Position numbers and translations under genes: made by a program
The notes under the pieces: model-generated
Databases searched by the model: none
Seen by the model: only the letters and a program-made list of their open reading frames with translations
Told to the model about the DNA's origin: nothing
Part shown: positions 33,882-45,138 of the stretch, piece by piece
Layout: each line of letters begins with the position of its first letter
How positions within the stretch are numbered: position 1 is the first letter of the stretch
NCBI RefSeq assembly: GCF_000190475.1
Contig: NZ_AEWH01000006.1
Location: 124,001-188,000, forward strand
Direction of reading: 5' to 3'
Origin: Ornithinibacillus scapharcae TW25
GTDB lineage: Bacteria > Bacillota > Bacilli > Bacillales > Amphibacillaceae
DNA: 64,000 nt

Positions 33882-35252
33882 TTACTTATTATTCAATTCA
33901 TGCCAATAGTATATTAATGTCTCCATTCCCTTATCATAGCTATCAAGTGGAAAGCTTTCATTAGGAGAATGCAGACGGTCTTCTGGCGTTCCAAATCCTA
34001 GTAGAACAATTGGAATATTATAGATGTCTTCTATCCATTCCACTACTGGAATAGATCCACCCATTCGAACATATACAGTCTCTTTCCCAAATGCTCTTGT
34101 ATAGCTTGTCGCTGCTTTTTGGATTAACGGATGATTAGGTTCCACTTTATATGCTTTTGCAGATAGCTTTTCTTTTTTTACACTTACAGTTATTCCTTTA
34201 GGTGCTACTTTCTTTACATGTGCTTCCAATGCATGTTGTATTTTTACTGGCTCCTGACCAGGTACTAAACGACAGGTTATTTTGGCGGTTGCTGAGGTAG
34301 GAATAATTGTTTTGGTTCCTTCCCCCTGGTATCCACCATAAATGCCATTGATTTCAAACGTCGGACGTGCCATCGTATGTTCTTTCGGTGTATATCCTTC
34401 TTCAGATACAGTTTCTGTAATACCAGTCGCTTTAACAAAATCTTCACCTGGAACTTGTTCAATCAATTCTCTTTCTTCATCTGATAAACCAACAACGCCA
34501 TCATAAAAACCATCAACAGTAACCACTTCATCTTCATTTTTCATGGATGCTAAAATATGGCTTAATGCCATTATTGGATTTCTCACGGCGCCCCCATACA
34601 TTCCTGAATGCAAATCATGGTCAGGTCCAGTTACTGTTATTTCAATTCCAGTAAAGCCCTTTAAACCATATAGGATGGTAGGCTGATTTTTTGCAACCAT
34701 TCCTGAATCTGAAATTACAGCGAAATCAGCTTGGAATAGGTCCTTGTTTTCCTGAAGCATGGCATACAGATTCTCACTGCCTATTTCTTCTTCCCCTTCT
34801 AAACACACCTTAACGTTGAGGGGAAGGCTACCTTCTGTTTCTAATAGTGCCTCAAACACAGCCAGGTGCATGAATACTTGCCCTTTATCGTCACTAGCCC
34901 CCCTTGCATATAGACGCCCGTCCCTCACCTCAGGTTGAAACGGATCACTCACCCACAACTCAATAGGATCTACTGGTTGAACATCATAGTGTCCATATAA
35001 TAAAACCGTGGGAGCATTCGGACCTGCTTTTGTATACTCTGCAAACACAATCGGATGTTTTGAAGTGCTTATCTTTTGTACGTTTTCAAACCCTAACTCG
35101 TTTAGATAATCCTCTAAGAAACTTGCAGCTTGTTGAACATCTTTTTTATGTACACTATCTGTGCTCACACTTGGAATGGATAAGAACTCATTTAATTTAG
35201 TTAATAAGCGATCACGATTTTCTGTTAAATATTCTAATGCTTTTTGACTCAT
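33882..35252 (-). CDS. M20-family dipeptidase
   Basis: A 456-residue zinc metallopeptidase. Zinc ligands are visible in LLYGHYDVQP (about 83-92), ARGASDDKGQ, EGEEEIGSE and the final His in EDRLHSPNE. A dimerisation domain lies between. It resembles the CNDP/carboxypeptidase G2-like dipeptidases of Bacillaceae rather than PepT. It stands alone between hairpins. Confidence 0.9.
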   Translation of the reverse strand: MSQKALEYLTENRDRLLTKLNEFLSIPSVSTDSVHKKDVQQAASFLEDYLNELGFENVQKISTSKHPIVFAEYTKAGPNAPTVLLYGHYDVQPVDPIELWVSDPFQPEVRDGRLYARGASDDKGQVFMHLAVFEALLETEGSLPLNVKVCLEGEEEIGSENLYAMLQENKDLFQADFAVISDSGMVAKNQPTILYGLKGFTGIEITVTGPDHDLHSGMYGGAVRNPIMALSHILASMKNEDEVVTVDGFYDGVVGLSDEERELIEQVPGEDFVKATGITETVSEEGYTPKEHTMARPTFEINGIYGGYQGEGTKTIIPTSATAKITCRLVPGQEPVKIQHALEAHVKKVAPKGITVSVKKEKLSAKAYKVEPNHPLIQKAATSYTRAFGKETVYVRMGGSIPVVEWIEDIYNIPIVLLGFGTPEDRLHSPNESFPLDSYDKGMETLIYYWHELNNK

Positions 35253-35357
35253 TCATTCACATCCTCTTCACTATATTGTGTCTATTTTAGCATAGATTGA
35301 ATAGGAATAACTATCTGATTTATTACCTTAAAAATAGATAGTAACATCAATTAGAAA

Positions 35358-35381
35358 GGCGTATGTTATGTAACATACGCC
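35358..35381 (-). terminator. Terminator of the yrrT-luxS-mccA-mccB operon
   Basis: A perfect 11-bp stem (GGCGTATGTTA 35358-35368 with TAACATACGCC 35371-35381). The T-tract is short. Confidence 0.65.
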
Positions 35382-35392
35382 CCTAATGCAAA

Positions 35393-37466
<2,074 letters not shown>

Positions 37467-37495
37467 TTCTTCACCCCATCATCTAAAGGCAACTC

Positions 37496-37537
37496 AATGG
37501 GGAACCTGGTATGAGTTCTTTACCGAAGTACCCCATT
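37496..37537 (-). other. Intercistronic hairpin between luxS and mccA
   Basis: AATGGGG (37496-37502) pairs with CCCCATT (37531-37537) around a long, partly structured loop within the 86-base luxS-mccA gap. No T-run follows, so it may be a processing or stability element rather than a terminator. Confidence 0.45.
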
Positions 37538-37552
37538 ATTTGATATTTATAA

Positions 37553-38011
37553 TTAGAATACTTCTCTCCACTCATCCTTTTTCGCTAACATTTCTTCTGC
37601 AATTGATTTAGCACCTTCTAAACTATGATTAGCAGCCCATCCACATTGCACTTCATTACATGCTGGAACTTCATCGGCAGCTAAGACATCCTGTAATGTT
37701 TTTTCAAGTGCAACTAACGCTTCATCATAGGAATCGTTGTTTAAAATAGAAAGATAAAATCCTGTCTGGCACCCCATTGGACTAATATCCAATACATTAT
37801 CCATATGATTTCGGATATTTTCGGCCATTAAATGTTCAATTGAATGCAATCCTGCCATTTCCATATGCTCTTTGTTTGGCTGCTTAAAACGAATATCATA
37901 TTTATAGACCTTGTCACCATTTGCCCCTTCTGTTACTCCCACTAATCTCACATATGGTGCTTTCACCTTTGTATGATCTAAGTTAAAGCTTTCAACATTC
38001 ATCTTTTTCAT
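37553..38011 (-). CDS. luxS: S-ribosylhomocysteine lyase LuxS
   Basis: A 152-residue iron/zinc enzyme converting S-ribosylhomocysteine to homocysteine and DPD, the AI-2 precursor. The metal site [14 protein letters not shown] (about 57-70), the Cys in MGCQTGFY (about 87) and the [13 protein letters not shown] segment are intact. GGAGAGG precedes the ATG. It lies 16 bases after yrrT. Confidence 0.96.
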   Translation of the reverse strand: MKKMNVESFNLDHTKVKAPYVRLVGVTEGANGDKVYKYDIRFKQPNKEHMEMAGLHSIEHLMAENIRNHMDNVLDISPMGCQTGFYLSILNNDSYDEALVALEKTLQDVLAADEVPACNEVQCGWAANHSLEGAKSIAEEMLAKKDEWREVF

Positions 38012-38027
38012 GTGCTTCTACCTCTCC

Positions 38028-38666
38028 TTATTCTTTTTTTGCTATAATTAACCAAACAAATTCATTCATTTGTTTGAAAGATACCGTAAAGTTATGCTTT
38101 GTAAAAATTCCTTCGATAGTCTCCATTGTAGGATAATACTCTCTTCGCAAGTCTGCTGCTAAATTGGTAAAACCAATTTCTTCTGCTTCACTCGTCTTTT
38201 TCTCTTTTGCTTCCAATGTTTCGAACATGGTATCAGCAAAAACAACCTTTCCATTTACTTCTAATATATCAGCAAACTTCTTCACAGCATTATCCTTCTC
38301 ATCATCGGTTAAGTGATGGAAGGCATACGTACTTACTATCGTATGAATTGGTATAGTTGGTATAGGATATTCTAAAAAGTCTCCATCCATTACTAATGCT
38401 TCTGGAAGTTTTGCATTAGCAATTGCTTTCATTGCAGGGGAAGGCTCTATACCAATGATATCATGACCCCTCTCTAGCAATTTCTCCGTTAGATTCCCTG
38501 TTCCTACACCAAACTCCAAAATGTTTCCTTCTGAGTTTTTAGCTACTTCCACCAAGATATCATCATATGCATGAAATACCTCTTTATACTCTGGATCATA
38601 ACCACTAACTGTGTTGTCATATTCCTCTGCCCAGCCTTCAAAAATATCTAAAAATTCTCTCCCCAT
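38028..38666 (-). CDS. yrrT: SAM-dependent methyltransferase YrrT
   Basis: A 212-residue class I methyltransferase. The start EFLDIFEGWAEEYDNTVSG and the SAM loop ILEFGVGTGNLTEKLLERG (about 45-63) match YrrT, the first gene of the B. subtilis homocysteine-to-cysteine operon. The substrate is unknown. The upstream region holds a CATAGT-5-ACTATG inverted repeat. I see no clear CymR box or S-box. Confidence 0.88.
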   Translation of the reverse strand: MGREFLDIFEGWAEEYDNTVSGYDPEYKEVFHAYDDILVEVAKNSEGNILEFGVGTGNLTEKLLERGHDIIGIEPSPAMKAIANAKLPEALVMDGDFLEYPIPTIPIHTIVSTYAFHHLTDDEKDNAVKKFADILEVNGKVVFADTMFETLEAKEKKTSEAEEIGFTNLAADLRREYYPTMETIEGIFTKHNFTVSFKQMNEFVWLIIAKKE

Positions 38667-38697
38667 ATATACCCAACTCCATATAATTTTTTTAAAT

Positions 38698-38714
38698 CAT
38701 AGTAAACAACTATG
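38698..38714. promoter_or_regulatory. Inverted repeat upstream of yrrT
   Basis: CATAGT (38698-38703) and ACTATG (38709-38714) flank five bases about 32 bases upstream of the yrrT start. Position suits an operator, but no known regulator motif is recognised. Confidence 0.35.
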
Positions 38715-38803
38715 TTTAATATGGATTATATGTAATACACTACCATATGTTGAGGAATATGAAAAGAATTAGATCCTTCCCTCTTTTACTATACACCTTT
38801 TTG

Positions 38804-38840
38804 AAAAACTCGCATTCGCACTGCGAATGTGCTCGTTTTT
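38804..38840. other. Isolated GC-rich hairpin
   Basis: CATTCGCA/TGCGAATG forms an 8-bp stem with a one-base centre. It is extended by G-T and C-G pairs and flanked by AAAAAC and GTTTTT, so it could terminate in either direction. It does not directly follow a gene, and a separate terminator lies 12 bases away. Confidence 0.55.
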
Positions 38841-38850
38841 GCTAACTGCT

Positions 38851-38883
38851 AAAAAAATAGTACTCCCATTCGGGAGTACTATT
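38851..38883 (-). terminator. Terminator of the YhcN-like gene
   Basis: A perfect 12-bp stem (38856-38867 with 38872-38883). Seven A on the forward strand give the reverse T-tract. Confidence 0.9.
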
Positions 38884-38890
38884 GGAGTAT

Positions 38891-39523
38891 CTATTTATTT
38901 TCCGGAAAGACGCGTTCAATCATGTTGCCCATTTCCTCAAAAAATCCTTCAATTGGTTCGCCGTTTTCCAAATCATTTGCATAATTATCGGCTAGGTCCA
39001 TAAAATCAGGGTTAGTGGATACATACACATTGTCAATGTCATGATCAACAGATTTTACTACTTTTGAAATTTGTTCTTTTACCTCATCGGTTAGCTCCGA
39101 AGTTTGTCCATCTTGCTTGTTATCAACTTCTGCCGCAACATATGCATTGTTATCGGTAGTGAATACATACACGTTATCAATACCTTTAACTCTTTTCTCG
39201 ATTAAATCTGCAGCTTCTTCGGCAACATCATATTGATTGGTTTTTTCACCATTTCCATTGCCGTCATTGCCATTATTGTTAGCTGCATTGTTATTTTTTA
39301 CATTCCTTATTTGAGTTGGATTACCATCATACGTGTTACTTTCCTCTATATCGCGTTGGAGCGTGTAGTTCCGATGATAATCCGTATCATCGTTATTTTG
39401 AAACCTTACTGGTTCAATATTATTATTATCGGTACCCTGTTGCCCCTCTTCATCCTGATTCCCGCATCCAGCAGCAACGAGTAAGAATGATGTCGCTGCA
39501 AGCGTTATTATTTTATTTCTCAT
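38891..39523 (-). CDS. YhcN/YlaJ-family sporulation lipoprotein
   Basis: A 210-residue lipoprotein. The signal peptide ends in a lipobox LVAAGC, then an Asn/Asp/Gly-rich low-complexity linker to about residue 100, then the YhcN/YlaJ domain (YDVAEEAADLIEKRVKGI, VYVFTTDNNAYVAAEV, NVYVSTNPDF). Proteins of this family sit in the inner spore membrane and affect germination or outgrowth. The ATG at 39523 has better spacing to GGGGTG than the one at 39529. Confidence 0.88.
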   Translation of the reverse strand: MRNKIITLAATSFLLVAAGCGNQDEEGQQGTDNNNIEPVRFQNNDDTDYHRNYTLQRDIEESNTYDGNPTQIRNVKNNNAANNNGNDGNGNGEKTNQYDVAEEAADLIEKRVKGIDNVYVFTTDNNAYVAAEVDNKQDGQTSELTDEVKEQISKVVKSVDHDIDNVYVSTNPDFMDLADNYANDLENGEPIEGFFEEMGNMIERVFPENK

Positions 39524-39690
39524 AATCATTTCACCCCTCTCTTTTGTTTTTTTAGTATGTATCGGTTGTATCTGTTTATGCTAATTAGAGCCCACCTTTA
39601 ATTGGTAACCACACCAAATATGTTCTAGAGAAATATATATATTATACGGGGAAGCTATAATTACCCTTGGAGTTTTAAGGAGGGGAATTC

Positions 39691-39927
39691 ATGGATATTC
39701 CAGACTACGACAAGGCGCTTTACTATACGTTATGGGGACAATGGGATGACTTATTAGTATTAATGGTACGGACAAAGGATGATTTATTATCCAAAAAGAT
39801 ACAGAACTTCCTACATGCCTACCATTATTCGTTGGATGATCGAAGAATTGTTGAATCGCATGAAAATCTTCTTTATTATATTGACCACGCGATGAAATAC
39901 ACACCATCGGCAATTATGGAAGTCTAA
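39691..39927 (+). CDS. yhdB: YhdB-like protein
   Basis: A 78-residue acidic/aromatic protein beginning DIPDYDKALYYT, with QWDDLLVLMVRTKDDLLSKKI and FLHAYHYSLDD. This matches my memory of Bacillus YhdB, of unknown function. GGAGGGG lies 8 bases before the ATG. It converges with rsgI and shares a terminator. Confidence 0.75.
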   Translation: MDIPDYDKALYYTLWGQWDDLLVLMVRTKDDLLSKKIQNFLHAYHYSLDDRRIVESHENLLYYIDHAMKYTPSAIMEV

Positions 39928-39950
39928 CGAAATCGAAACGATTTTCATGC

Positions 39951-40002
39951 TCAAAAAAAACATTCAGGGTAGGCTAAACAGCTTACTCCTGAATGTTTTT
40001 TA
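39951..40002. terminator. Bidirectional terminator between yhdB and rsgI
   Basis: CATTCAGG (39961-39968) pairs with CCTGAATG (39988-39995), with inner pairing, and is flanked by A8 on the left and T6 on the right. Confidence 0.85.
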
Positions 40003-40013
40003 TAATCAGAAAC

Positions 40014-41208
40014 CTAATCCTGATTCTTTCCATTTCCCTTTTGACCTTTTTCTTGGTTCTTATTTTGACCATTTCCAGGCTGTTTTGGCGTATTTCCTTT
40101 GAGTTCATTCGTTTTTCCACGGTGGTCATTAGATTGATTTTTCTGTATGTCAGCTGGTTTGGATTTAGGTTCATGAGAACCCTTGTTGTTTTTTTCTGGA
40201 TGCCACTTTTTTTGATTGTTTTTATCTTGTTTTTTTTCTTGATGTACCGAATTGTGATTTATATTATTTCCATTAGACTTGTCCGCTTTTTTCTGTTGGT
40301 GCTGATTTTTCTTTTGTTCGTTTTTTCCGGTTTTGCAGCGTTTATTTCTCCATTCTTACTTTTTAATTCACTTGGATGTGGACGTTGTTCAGTGGGCTGT
40401 ACAGTCTCCACATTATTTTTTGCATAGATGGCTTTACCTTAGTTTCCTGTGGTACTTCTTCTGTTGTAATTTCCACTTTTGTTTTTGGATGTTGGTTAAA
40501 AAATGATTGCAATACCTTTGTGTCTTCCTCTGAAATAGAATCAACTTTCTCCACTGTTTTTTCTTTCACTGTATTAGCTAAGACCTTATTCATAGAAATG
40601 TTTTTCTCTTCCGCGGTCTCTCTAATCTCTTCTGGAATTTCCACGGTAATAACATCCCATTCAGAGGCTTTCTTAGTAAAGTGTTGGTCTATCGCATCTA
40701 GTACGGTATTATTGGAATCTTCTTCCACATAATGTACCCCAATTAACACATTCTTTTCATCATTCACTAAGCCAGTTTCTTCACTTGCAGCAATAATTTT
40801 ATCAACTACTCGTTCAATATCTTTTCCCTTCACATCACCAAGTTTCTCAATCAACAATACCGCGTCATCGTTAAAAGGTAGAATACTGATAACCTCTAAG
40901 TCCTCATTAATTTCCACTTCTATACTTGGATTTATATCAATATCAACATAGGCATACGTACTATTATGATTCGTCCACATATAAAATGGTAGTAATGCAA
41001 TTAAGAAAACGCATGCCAATGCGGCGACTCGCATCGTGAAAAACTTTTCCTTCAAAACAGCGAGCCATTGTTTTTGAATTATTGGTTCATATTCTACTTC
41101 AAATCCAATTGATGCATTTGCAATTGGATACGCTTTTTCGAATAGGCCATCATCGGTCATCACGATGGTAAAACCCCGATGCTGTTCCATGACTATTCCT
41201 TTTTTCAC
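40014..41208 (-). pseudogene. rsgI: Anti-sigma-I factor RsgI, tail interrupted by two one-base frameshifts
   Basis: RsgI binds and inhibits SigI and spans the membrane. Here the start KKGIVMEQHRGFTIV is the sigma-binding domain, a span lies at about 59-78 (VAALACVFLIALLPFYMW), and the extracellular part begins YAYVDIDINPSIEVEI. The frame as read ends at 40363 (281 residues). Adding one base in the T6 run at 40416-40421, and one in the T6 run at 40321-40326, joins it to a Lys/Asn/Gln-rich tail ending GKNQD with a stop at 40014. The product would be 398 residues, close to the B. subtilis protein. The GTG start overlaps the sigI stop (GTGA). Confidence 0.85.
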
Positions 41209-41933
41209 TGACCTACCCCCTTTAAGTAATCTTGTAGAAAGACATAATCTTCACCAAGAATAATGAAGATTGCCAATATAAATTTCCTGTTTCGTTCTAA
41301 CGTTTTCTTACTAACATCAACTTTTTTAGCTAACTCTTTAATAGGAAGTTTTTTCTTCTTTTCAACATATTCCCGTAGCTCTTGATCATCTCGGATTAGT
41401 CTTGCGATTCCAACTGCAGTGTCTCGGGCATCACGATGCTTGGGAGCAACTTCCGCTATTTCCGCAAGTGATAATTTATACGTAGCAAGCTTTTGCTTAA
41501 ACTCCAAAATTTCCTCTCTACGATACCAAGCTTCTTGCTCCTGTTGGTAAATCTCTTTTACTGCTTCTAGTTCAGTTGGATTTTCCATACTCTCTTCATC
41601 ATATGTTTCATCCAAAGAGATTGCAGCAGGATACTTATTTTGGAAACGAATATAATCAATTACCTTACGCTTAATAACCAAATTTGCAAAAGTTAGAAAA
41701 GAGCTACCTCTATCTGGAGAGAACATGCGAATTGCCTCATTAAAAGCTGACAGTCCTATACTAAACTCATCATCGCGTTCCGTGTCAATATATCGTTTAC
41801 ACACTTCTGAAACGCATTTCGCAATAAATGGTTGATAACTCTTTAGTAAAAAGTTAAGCGTAACATCATCACCATTTTGCGCTTTTCTAATTAACTCTTC
41901 TAAAGGGATGTCTTTTAATAATTCATTTGTCAT
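41205..41933 (-). CDS. sigI: RNA polymerase sigma factor SigI
   Basis: A 242-residue sigma-70-like factor linked to heat and cell-envelope responses. Region 2 is represented by DDEFSIGLSAFNEAIRMF and FLTFANLVIKRKVIDYIR. The C-terminal DNA-binding part has PIKELAKKVDVSKKTLERNRKF. The SigI family lacks a typical region 4. GGGGTGATC precedes the ATG. The downstream, overlapping rsgI completes the usual pair. Confidence 0.93.
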   Translation of the reverse strand: MTNELLKDIPLEELIRKAQNGDDVTLNFLLKSYQPFIAKCVSEVCKRYIDTERDDEFSIGLSAFNEAIRMFSPDRGSSFLTFANLVIKRKVIDYIRFQNKYPAAISLDETYDEESMENPTELEAVKEIYQQEQEAWYRREEILEFKQKLATYKLSLAEIAEVAPKHRDARDTAVGIARLIRDDQELREYVEKKKKLPIKELAKKVDVSKKTLERNRKFILAIFIILGEDYVFLQDYLKGVGQ

Positions 41934-41960
41934 CGGAGATCACCCCTAGCATTCATATAT

Positions 41961-41988
41961 TTCGTTTGTGTTACATATTTTTTGGGTG
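41961..41988 (-). promoter_or_regulatory. Candidate SigI-dependent autoregulatory promoter
   Basis: On the reverse strand CACCC (41988-41984) is followed by an A6 tract, and CGAA (41964-41961) lies 19 bases further on, 28 bases before the sigI ATG. SigI promoters carry a C-rich/A-tract -35 and a CGAA -10. The C-run here is short, so this is tentative. The rest of the 42010-42200 gap shows nothing I recognise. Confidence 0.4.
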
Positions 41989-42203
41989 TGTTATATATAT
42001 ATTTTATCAAATTATATCGATTTATCATTAAATAAGTCATGTTTGTCCACCATTACATTAATTTTATAGTTGAATAGGACTATCTTATCGTATAAATATT
42101 ACAGGCACTGTCACAGAAGAGTTACAGTTTGTTTAAATTATGTTAACTTCCCCCACAAACCAAACTGGTTCCTGATGAGAAAGAAAAATATTATCGGAAC
42201 CAT

Positions 42204-42239
42204 AAAAAATAGAAGAGTGTACACGACTCTCTTCTATTT
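42204..42239 (-). terminator. Terminator of the bmrC-bmrD-protease operon
   Basis: An 11-bp stem (42207-42217 with 42229-42239). A6 on the forward strand gives the reverse T-tract. Confidence 0.85.
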
Positions 42240-42260
42240 AATATCGGTAAGTATATTCAA

Positions 42261-43091
42261 TTAAGAAGTAGTATTTTTTTCTTGTTGCTGTAAATAATCA
42301 ATTGGAATGAATAGCCCTACCTTCCCATGCTCTTCATGATCTAGTGTTGCAAAAATAACCCCAATTACTAAGCCTTCCTCATTAATAATTGGACTGCCAC
42401 TATTCCCTCGGTAAACCGGTGCTTTAATCATAAGCACTGGTCTATCCCAATCCGATAATTGTGTATAGCCAATGATTGTTCCTTCATTAGCAATTCCATT
42501 AAAAGCAAGTGGGTTTCCTATAAATGAAATATGTTCATTCTCCTTAAACTGTGCAGTTTGGGCCAATTCCAGATAGGGTAATTCTTCCTTTGTTTCTGTT
42601 TTTAATATTGCTAAATCCACATCTGGATAATTCTCTACTACTTCTGCTTTAAACAACCCTTCTTCTGGGAAGGCAACTGTAACACTTGTTTCTTCATCCA
42701 CTACATGGTGGTTTGTAATGATATAACCATCCGCAGAAATAGCAAAACCTGTTCCTTTACTTTCTTCCGTTTCTACGACAACAACTGCTGCCTTATAGGA
42801 CTTTATCTCCTCGTCAACAGATAATTTTGTTGAAGTAATGAGAAAATCTATTGCTGGTATTGAAAACGTTTGTGGCAGTATTGCAATCACATTAATAAAC
42901 AGCACTATGGCAATAAGCCAAAACGTCCACTTTGGAAAGGGACGCTTTGGCTTTTGATCTGGATTCTCCAATTTAGACTTTAAAAGCGCATCTTTTCTAG
43001 CTTGATCCACTAGTTCATACAGTTCTTCCTCTTCGAATTCTTCATATAAGTCTTGGTCAATCATATCATTTTTTTGCTCATTTTTATCCAT
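42261..43091 (-). CDS. Membrane-anchored trypsin-like serine protease (HtrA-like, no PDZ)
   Basis: A 276-residue protein. The acidic cytoplasmic N-terminus (about 1-55) is followed by one membrane span at about 57-76 (FWLIAIVLFINVIAIL), then an S1C protease domain with the triad His in YIITNHHVVD, Asp in YPDVDLAILK and Ser in YRGNSGSPI. It ends without a PDZ domain. The frame opens at 43172 inside bmrD, but GGGGTG and the bmrD stop point to the ATG at 43091. It is coupled to the ABC exporter, suggesting shared induction. The target is unknown. Confidence 0.82.
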   Translation of the reverse strand: MDKNEQKNDMIDQDLYEEFEEEELYELVDQARKDALLKSKLENPDQKPKRPFPKWTFWLIAIVLFINVIAILPQTFSIPAIDFLITSTKLSVDEEIKSYKAAVVVVETEESKGTGFAISADGYIITNHHVVDEETSVTVAFPEEGLFKAEVVENYPDVDLAILKTETKEELPYLELAQTAQFKENEHISFIGNPLAFNGIANEGTIIGYTQLSDWDRPVLMIKAPVYRGNSGSPIINEEGLVIGVIFATLDHEEHGKVGLFIPIDYLQQQEKNTTS

Positions 43092-43095
43092 CAAG

Positions 43096-45138
43096 TCACC
43101 CCACGTTGGACGAATTTTGGGAGATTCCTTGTTGCATCTTATACATTTGATAATAGGTACCTTTTTCAGCAATCAGTGCTTCATGGTTGCCCTCTTCTAT
43201 AATCTTACCATGTTCAAGGACAAATATGTTATTTGCTTGTTGAATGGTTGATAGACGGTGAGCAATTACAAGGGTAGTTCTACCTTTCTTCAATATTTCT
43301 AATGCTTTTTGAATGACATTCTCGGTTTCGGTATCAATATTTGCCGTGGCCTCATCTAAGATTAATATTGCAGGATCAAATGCCAGAGCTCGCGCAAAGG
43401 AGATTAACTGTCTTTCGCCCAACGAATACGTACTTCCACCTTCTGTAACTTTCTCATCATATTTCTTAGGAAGCTTTTCTATAAACCGATCTGCTCCTAC
43501 TGTTTTTAGAGCTTCTATTGCTCTTTCACGGCTAATTTTCGGATCATTCATCGTGACATTAGAAAGAATAGTTCCAGAGAACAAGAATGGATCTTGTAGT
43601 ACAATTCCCATGTGGCTTCTAACTTGCTGCCTTGACCACTCCATTGTGTCAAATCCATCAATTGTAATCTTGCCTTTTTGCGGATCGTAGAAACGGAATA
43701 ATAAATTCATGATAGAACTTTTACCTGAGCCTGTATGACCAACAAAGGCTACTGTTTCTCCTGCTTTAATGGAAAGCGAGATATCCTTTAACACATACTC
43801 TTCATGATCGTATGCAAAGGAAACGTTGTCAAATTCAATATTTCCTTTGTATCGTTTAATGGGATCCTGAACAACCTCTTCTCCATCAATATCCATAAGT
43901 GCAAACACCCTAGTACCAGCAACTCTAGCTTGTTCTAATAATGGCAATTGGTTAACGATATCGTTCACTGGCTCAAATAATCGTGTTAATAAATCAACGA
44001 TTGCATACAACATTCCTATCGAAATCATCGTATTTAAATCCAATGAAGCGGAACCAAAGTACCAAATGAAGGCTACGAATGCAATATTACGAAATACATT
44101 TACTAAATTAAAAGAAGTTAAGGCACTTAGTTTAATTAGTTTTCGCTGATATTTAAAATGTCTCGTATTTAACTCTTCAAACTCTTCTTTCGTCTTCTCT
44201 TCTCTTCGGAAAGCCTGGATAATAGTCATTCCTTGAATCGCTTCATTTATCTTCCCATTGATTTCACTAATAGTAGAACGAATAACTTTATTATACTTCG
44301 TTCCAAAGAATTTATAGAATTTCATCCACAGAATAATAAGAGGAATTAATAATAAGAACCATACCGCTAATTTTGCATTTAAAATAAATAATGCAACAAA
44401 AATTCCTGCCATATAAATAGCGCTAGTGATGATGATACTTAATACACGTTCATATAAATCTCGGATTGCTTCCGTATCGTTCGTTATTCGTGCAACGATT
44501 TTCCCTGCAGGCTGATCCACATAATAATTGATAGGAATCCGCTGCGTATGTTCAAAAACGTCTATACGCATTTTTTTCACTATTTGATTAGATGCCTTTT
44601 GTAACAAGAATGTCTTATAAAATTGAAAAACAGCTGCAATCAATAGTAATCCAACATATAAACCTAATAGCATGAAAATCGGTCTTTGTTCAGGCTTAAA
44701 GAAAGAATAGATGTCTGTTACCGAAATCTTTTGCCCTGGGAAAGTTAATTCTTCAGATTGTGAGATAACGGTAACCGTATCATCCTCAAAACTTCTTTCA
44801 CCAAGTAACGGTACATCCCCGTCCACCAGATAATAGCTAGGTCCTATTTGCAAAATTGTATTCTTGCTTACTTGAATATCCTCATTTTCTATACGGTCGG
44901 AACGCTTGTAGTAGCTATCATTAAATTCCACTGTGTTCCGGTCGTTATTATCGGAAACTTCAAACCAAGTTCCCTCGATACCTACAATATGTTCATCAAT
45001 GATGGTCTTTGCAATTAGCGGCCCCGCTAACTCTAAAGCTGTCGCAATCATCAAAAAGACAATACCTAAAATAATCTTCTTCTTGAATTGTAGAGCATAT
45101 TGAAATAATCTTCTCTCTGTCGATCCCTTAGTCTTCAT
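43096..45138 (-). CDS. bmrD: Heterodimeric ABC multidrug exporter subunit BmrD-like (YheH)
   Basis: A 680-residue half-transporter. An extracellular domain of about 110 residues is inserted between the first two spans (about 40-150), as in BmrD. The nucleotide domain has Walker A GHTGSGKSS, signature YSLGERQ and Walker B ILILDEATANID with an intact catalytic Glu. The second residue of the signature deviates from LSGGQ. Its start coincides with the end of bmrC (one-base overlap). Confidence 0.9.
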   Translation of the reverse strand: MKTKGSTERRLFQYALQFKKKIILGIVFLMIATALELAGPLIAKTIIDEHIVGIEGTWFEVSDNNDRNTVEFNDSYYKRSDRIENEDIQVSKNTILQIGPSYYLVDGDVPLLGERSFEDDTVTVISQSEELTFPGQKISVTDIYSFFKPEQRPIFMLLGLYVGLLLIAAVFQFYKTFLLQKASNQIVKKMRIDVFEHTQRIPINYYVDQPAGKIVARITNDTEAIRDLYERVLSIIITSAIYMAGIFVALFILNAKLAVWFLLLIPLIILWMKFYKFFGTKYNKVIRSTISEINGKINEAIQGMTIIQAFRREEKTKEEFEELNTRHFKYQRKLIKLSALTSFNLVNVFRNIAFVAFIWYFGSASLDLNTMISIGMLYAIVDLLTRLFEPVNDIVNQLPLLEQARVAGTRVFALMDIDGEEVVQDPIKRYKGNIEFDNVSFAYDHEEYVLKDISLSIKAGETVAFVGHTGSGKSSIMNLLFRFYDPQKGKITIDGFDTMEWSRQQVRSHMGIVLQDPFLFSGTILSNVTMNDPKISRERAIEALKTVGADRFIEKLPKKYDEKVTEGGSTYSLGERQLISFARALAFDPAILILDEATANIDTETENVIQKALEILKKGRTTLVIAHRLSTIQQANNIFVLEHGKIIEEGNHEALIAEKGTYYQMYKMQQGISQNSSNVG

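Noticed and set aside
39993-40427. A 144-codon forward open frame rich in Phe, Leu and Ile
   Set aside because: It is the antisense of the A-rich rsgI tail. Its hydrophobic pattern arises from reading Lys/Asn/Gln codons backwards, and it has no proper start site.
40363-41208. RsgI as a deliberately short 281-residue protein
   Set aside because: The last 14 or so residues are unlike an RsgI tail, and the normal Lys/Asn/Gln-rich tail follows directly in shifted frames, so truncation by frameshift fits better.
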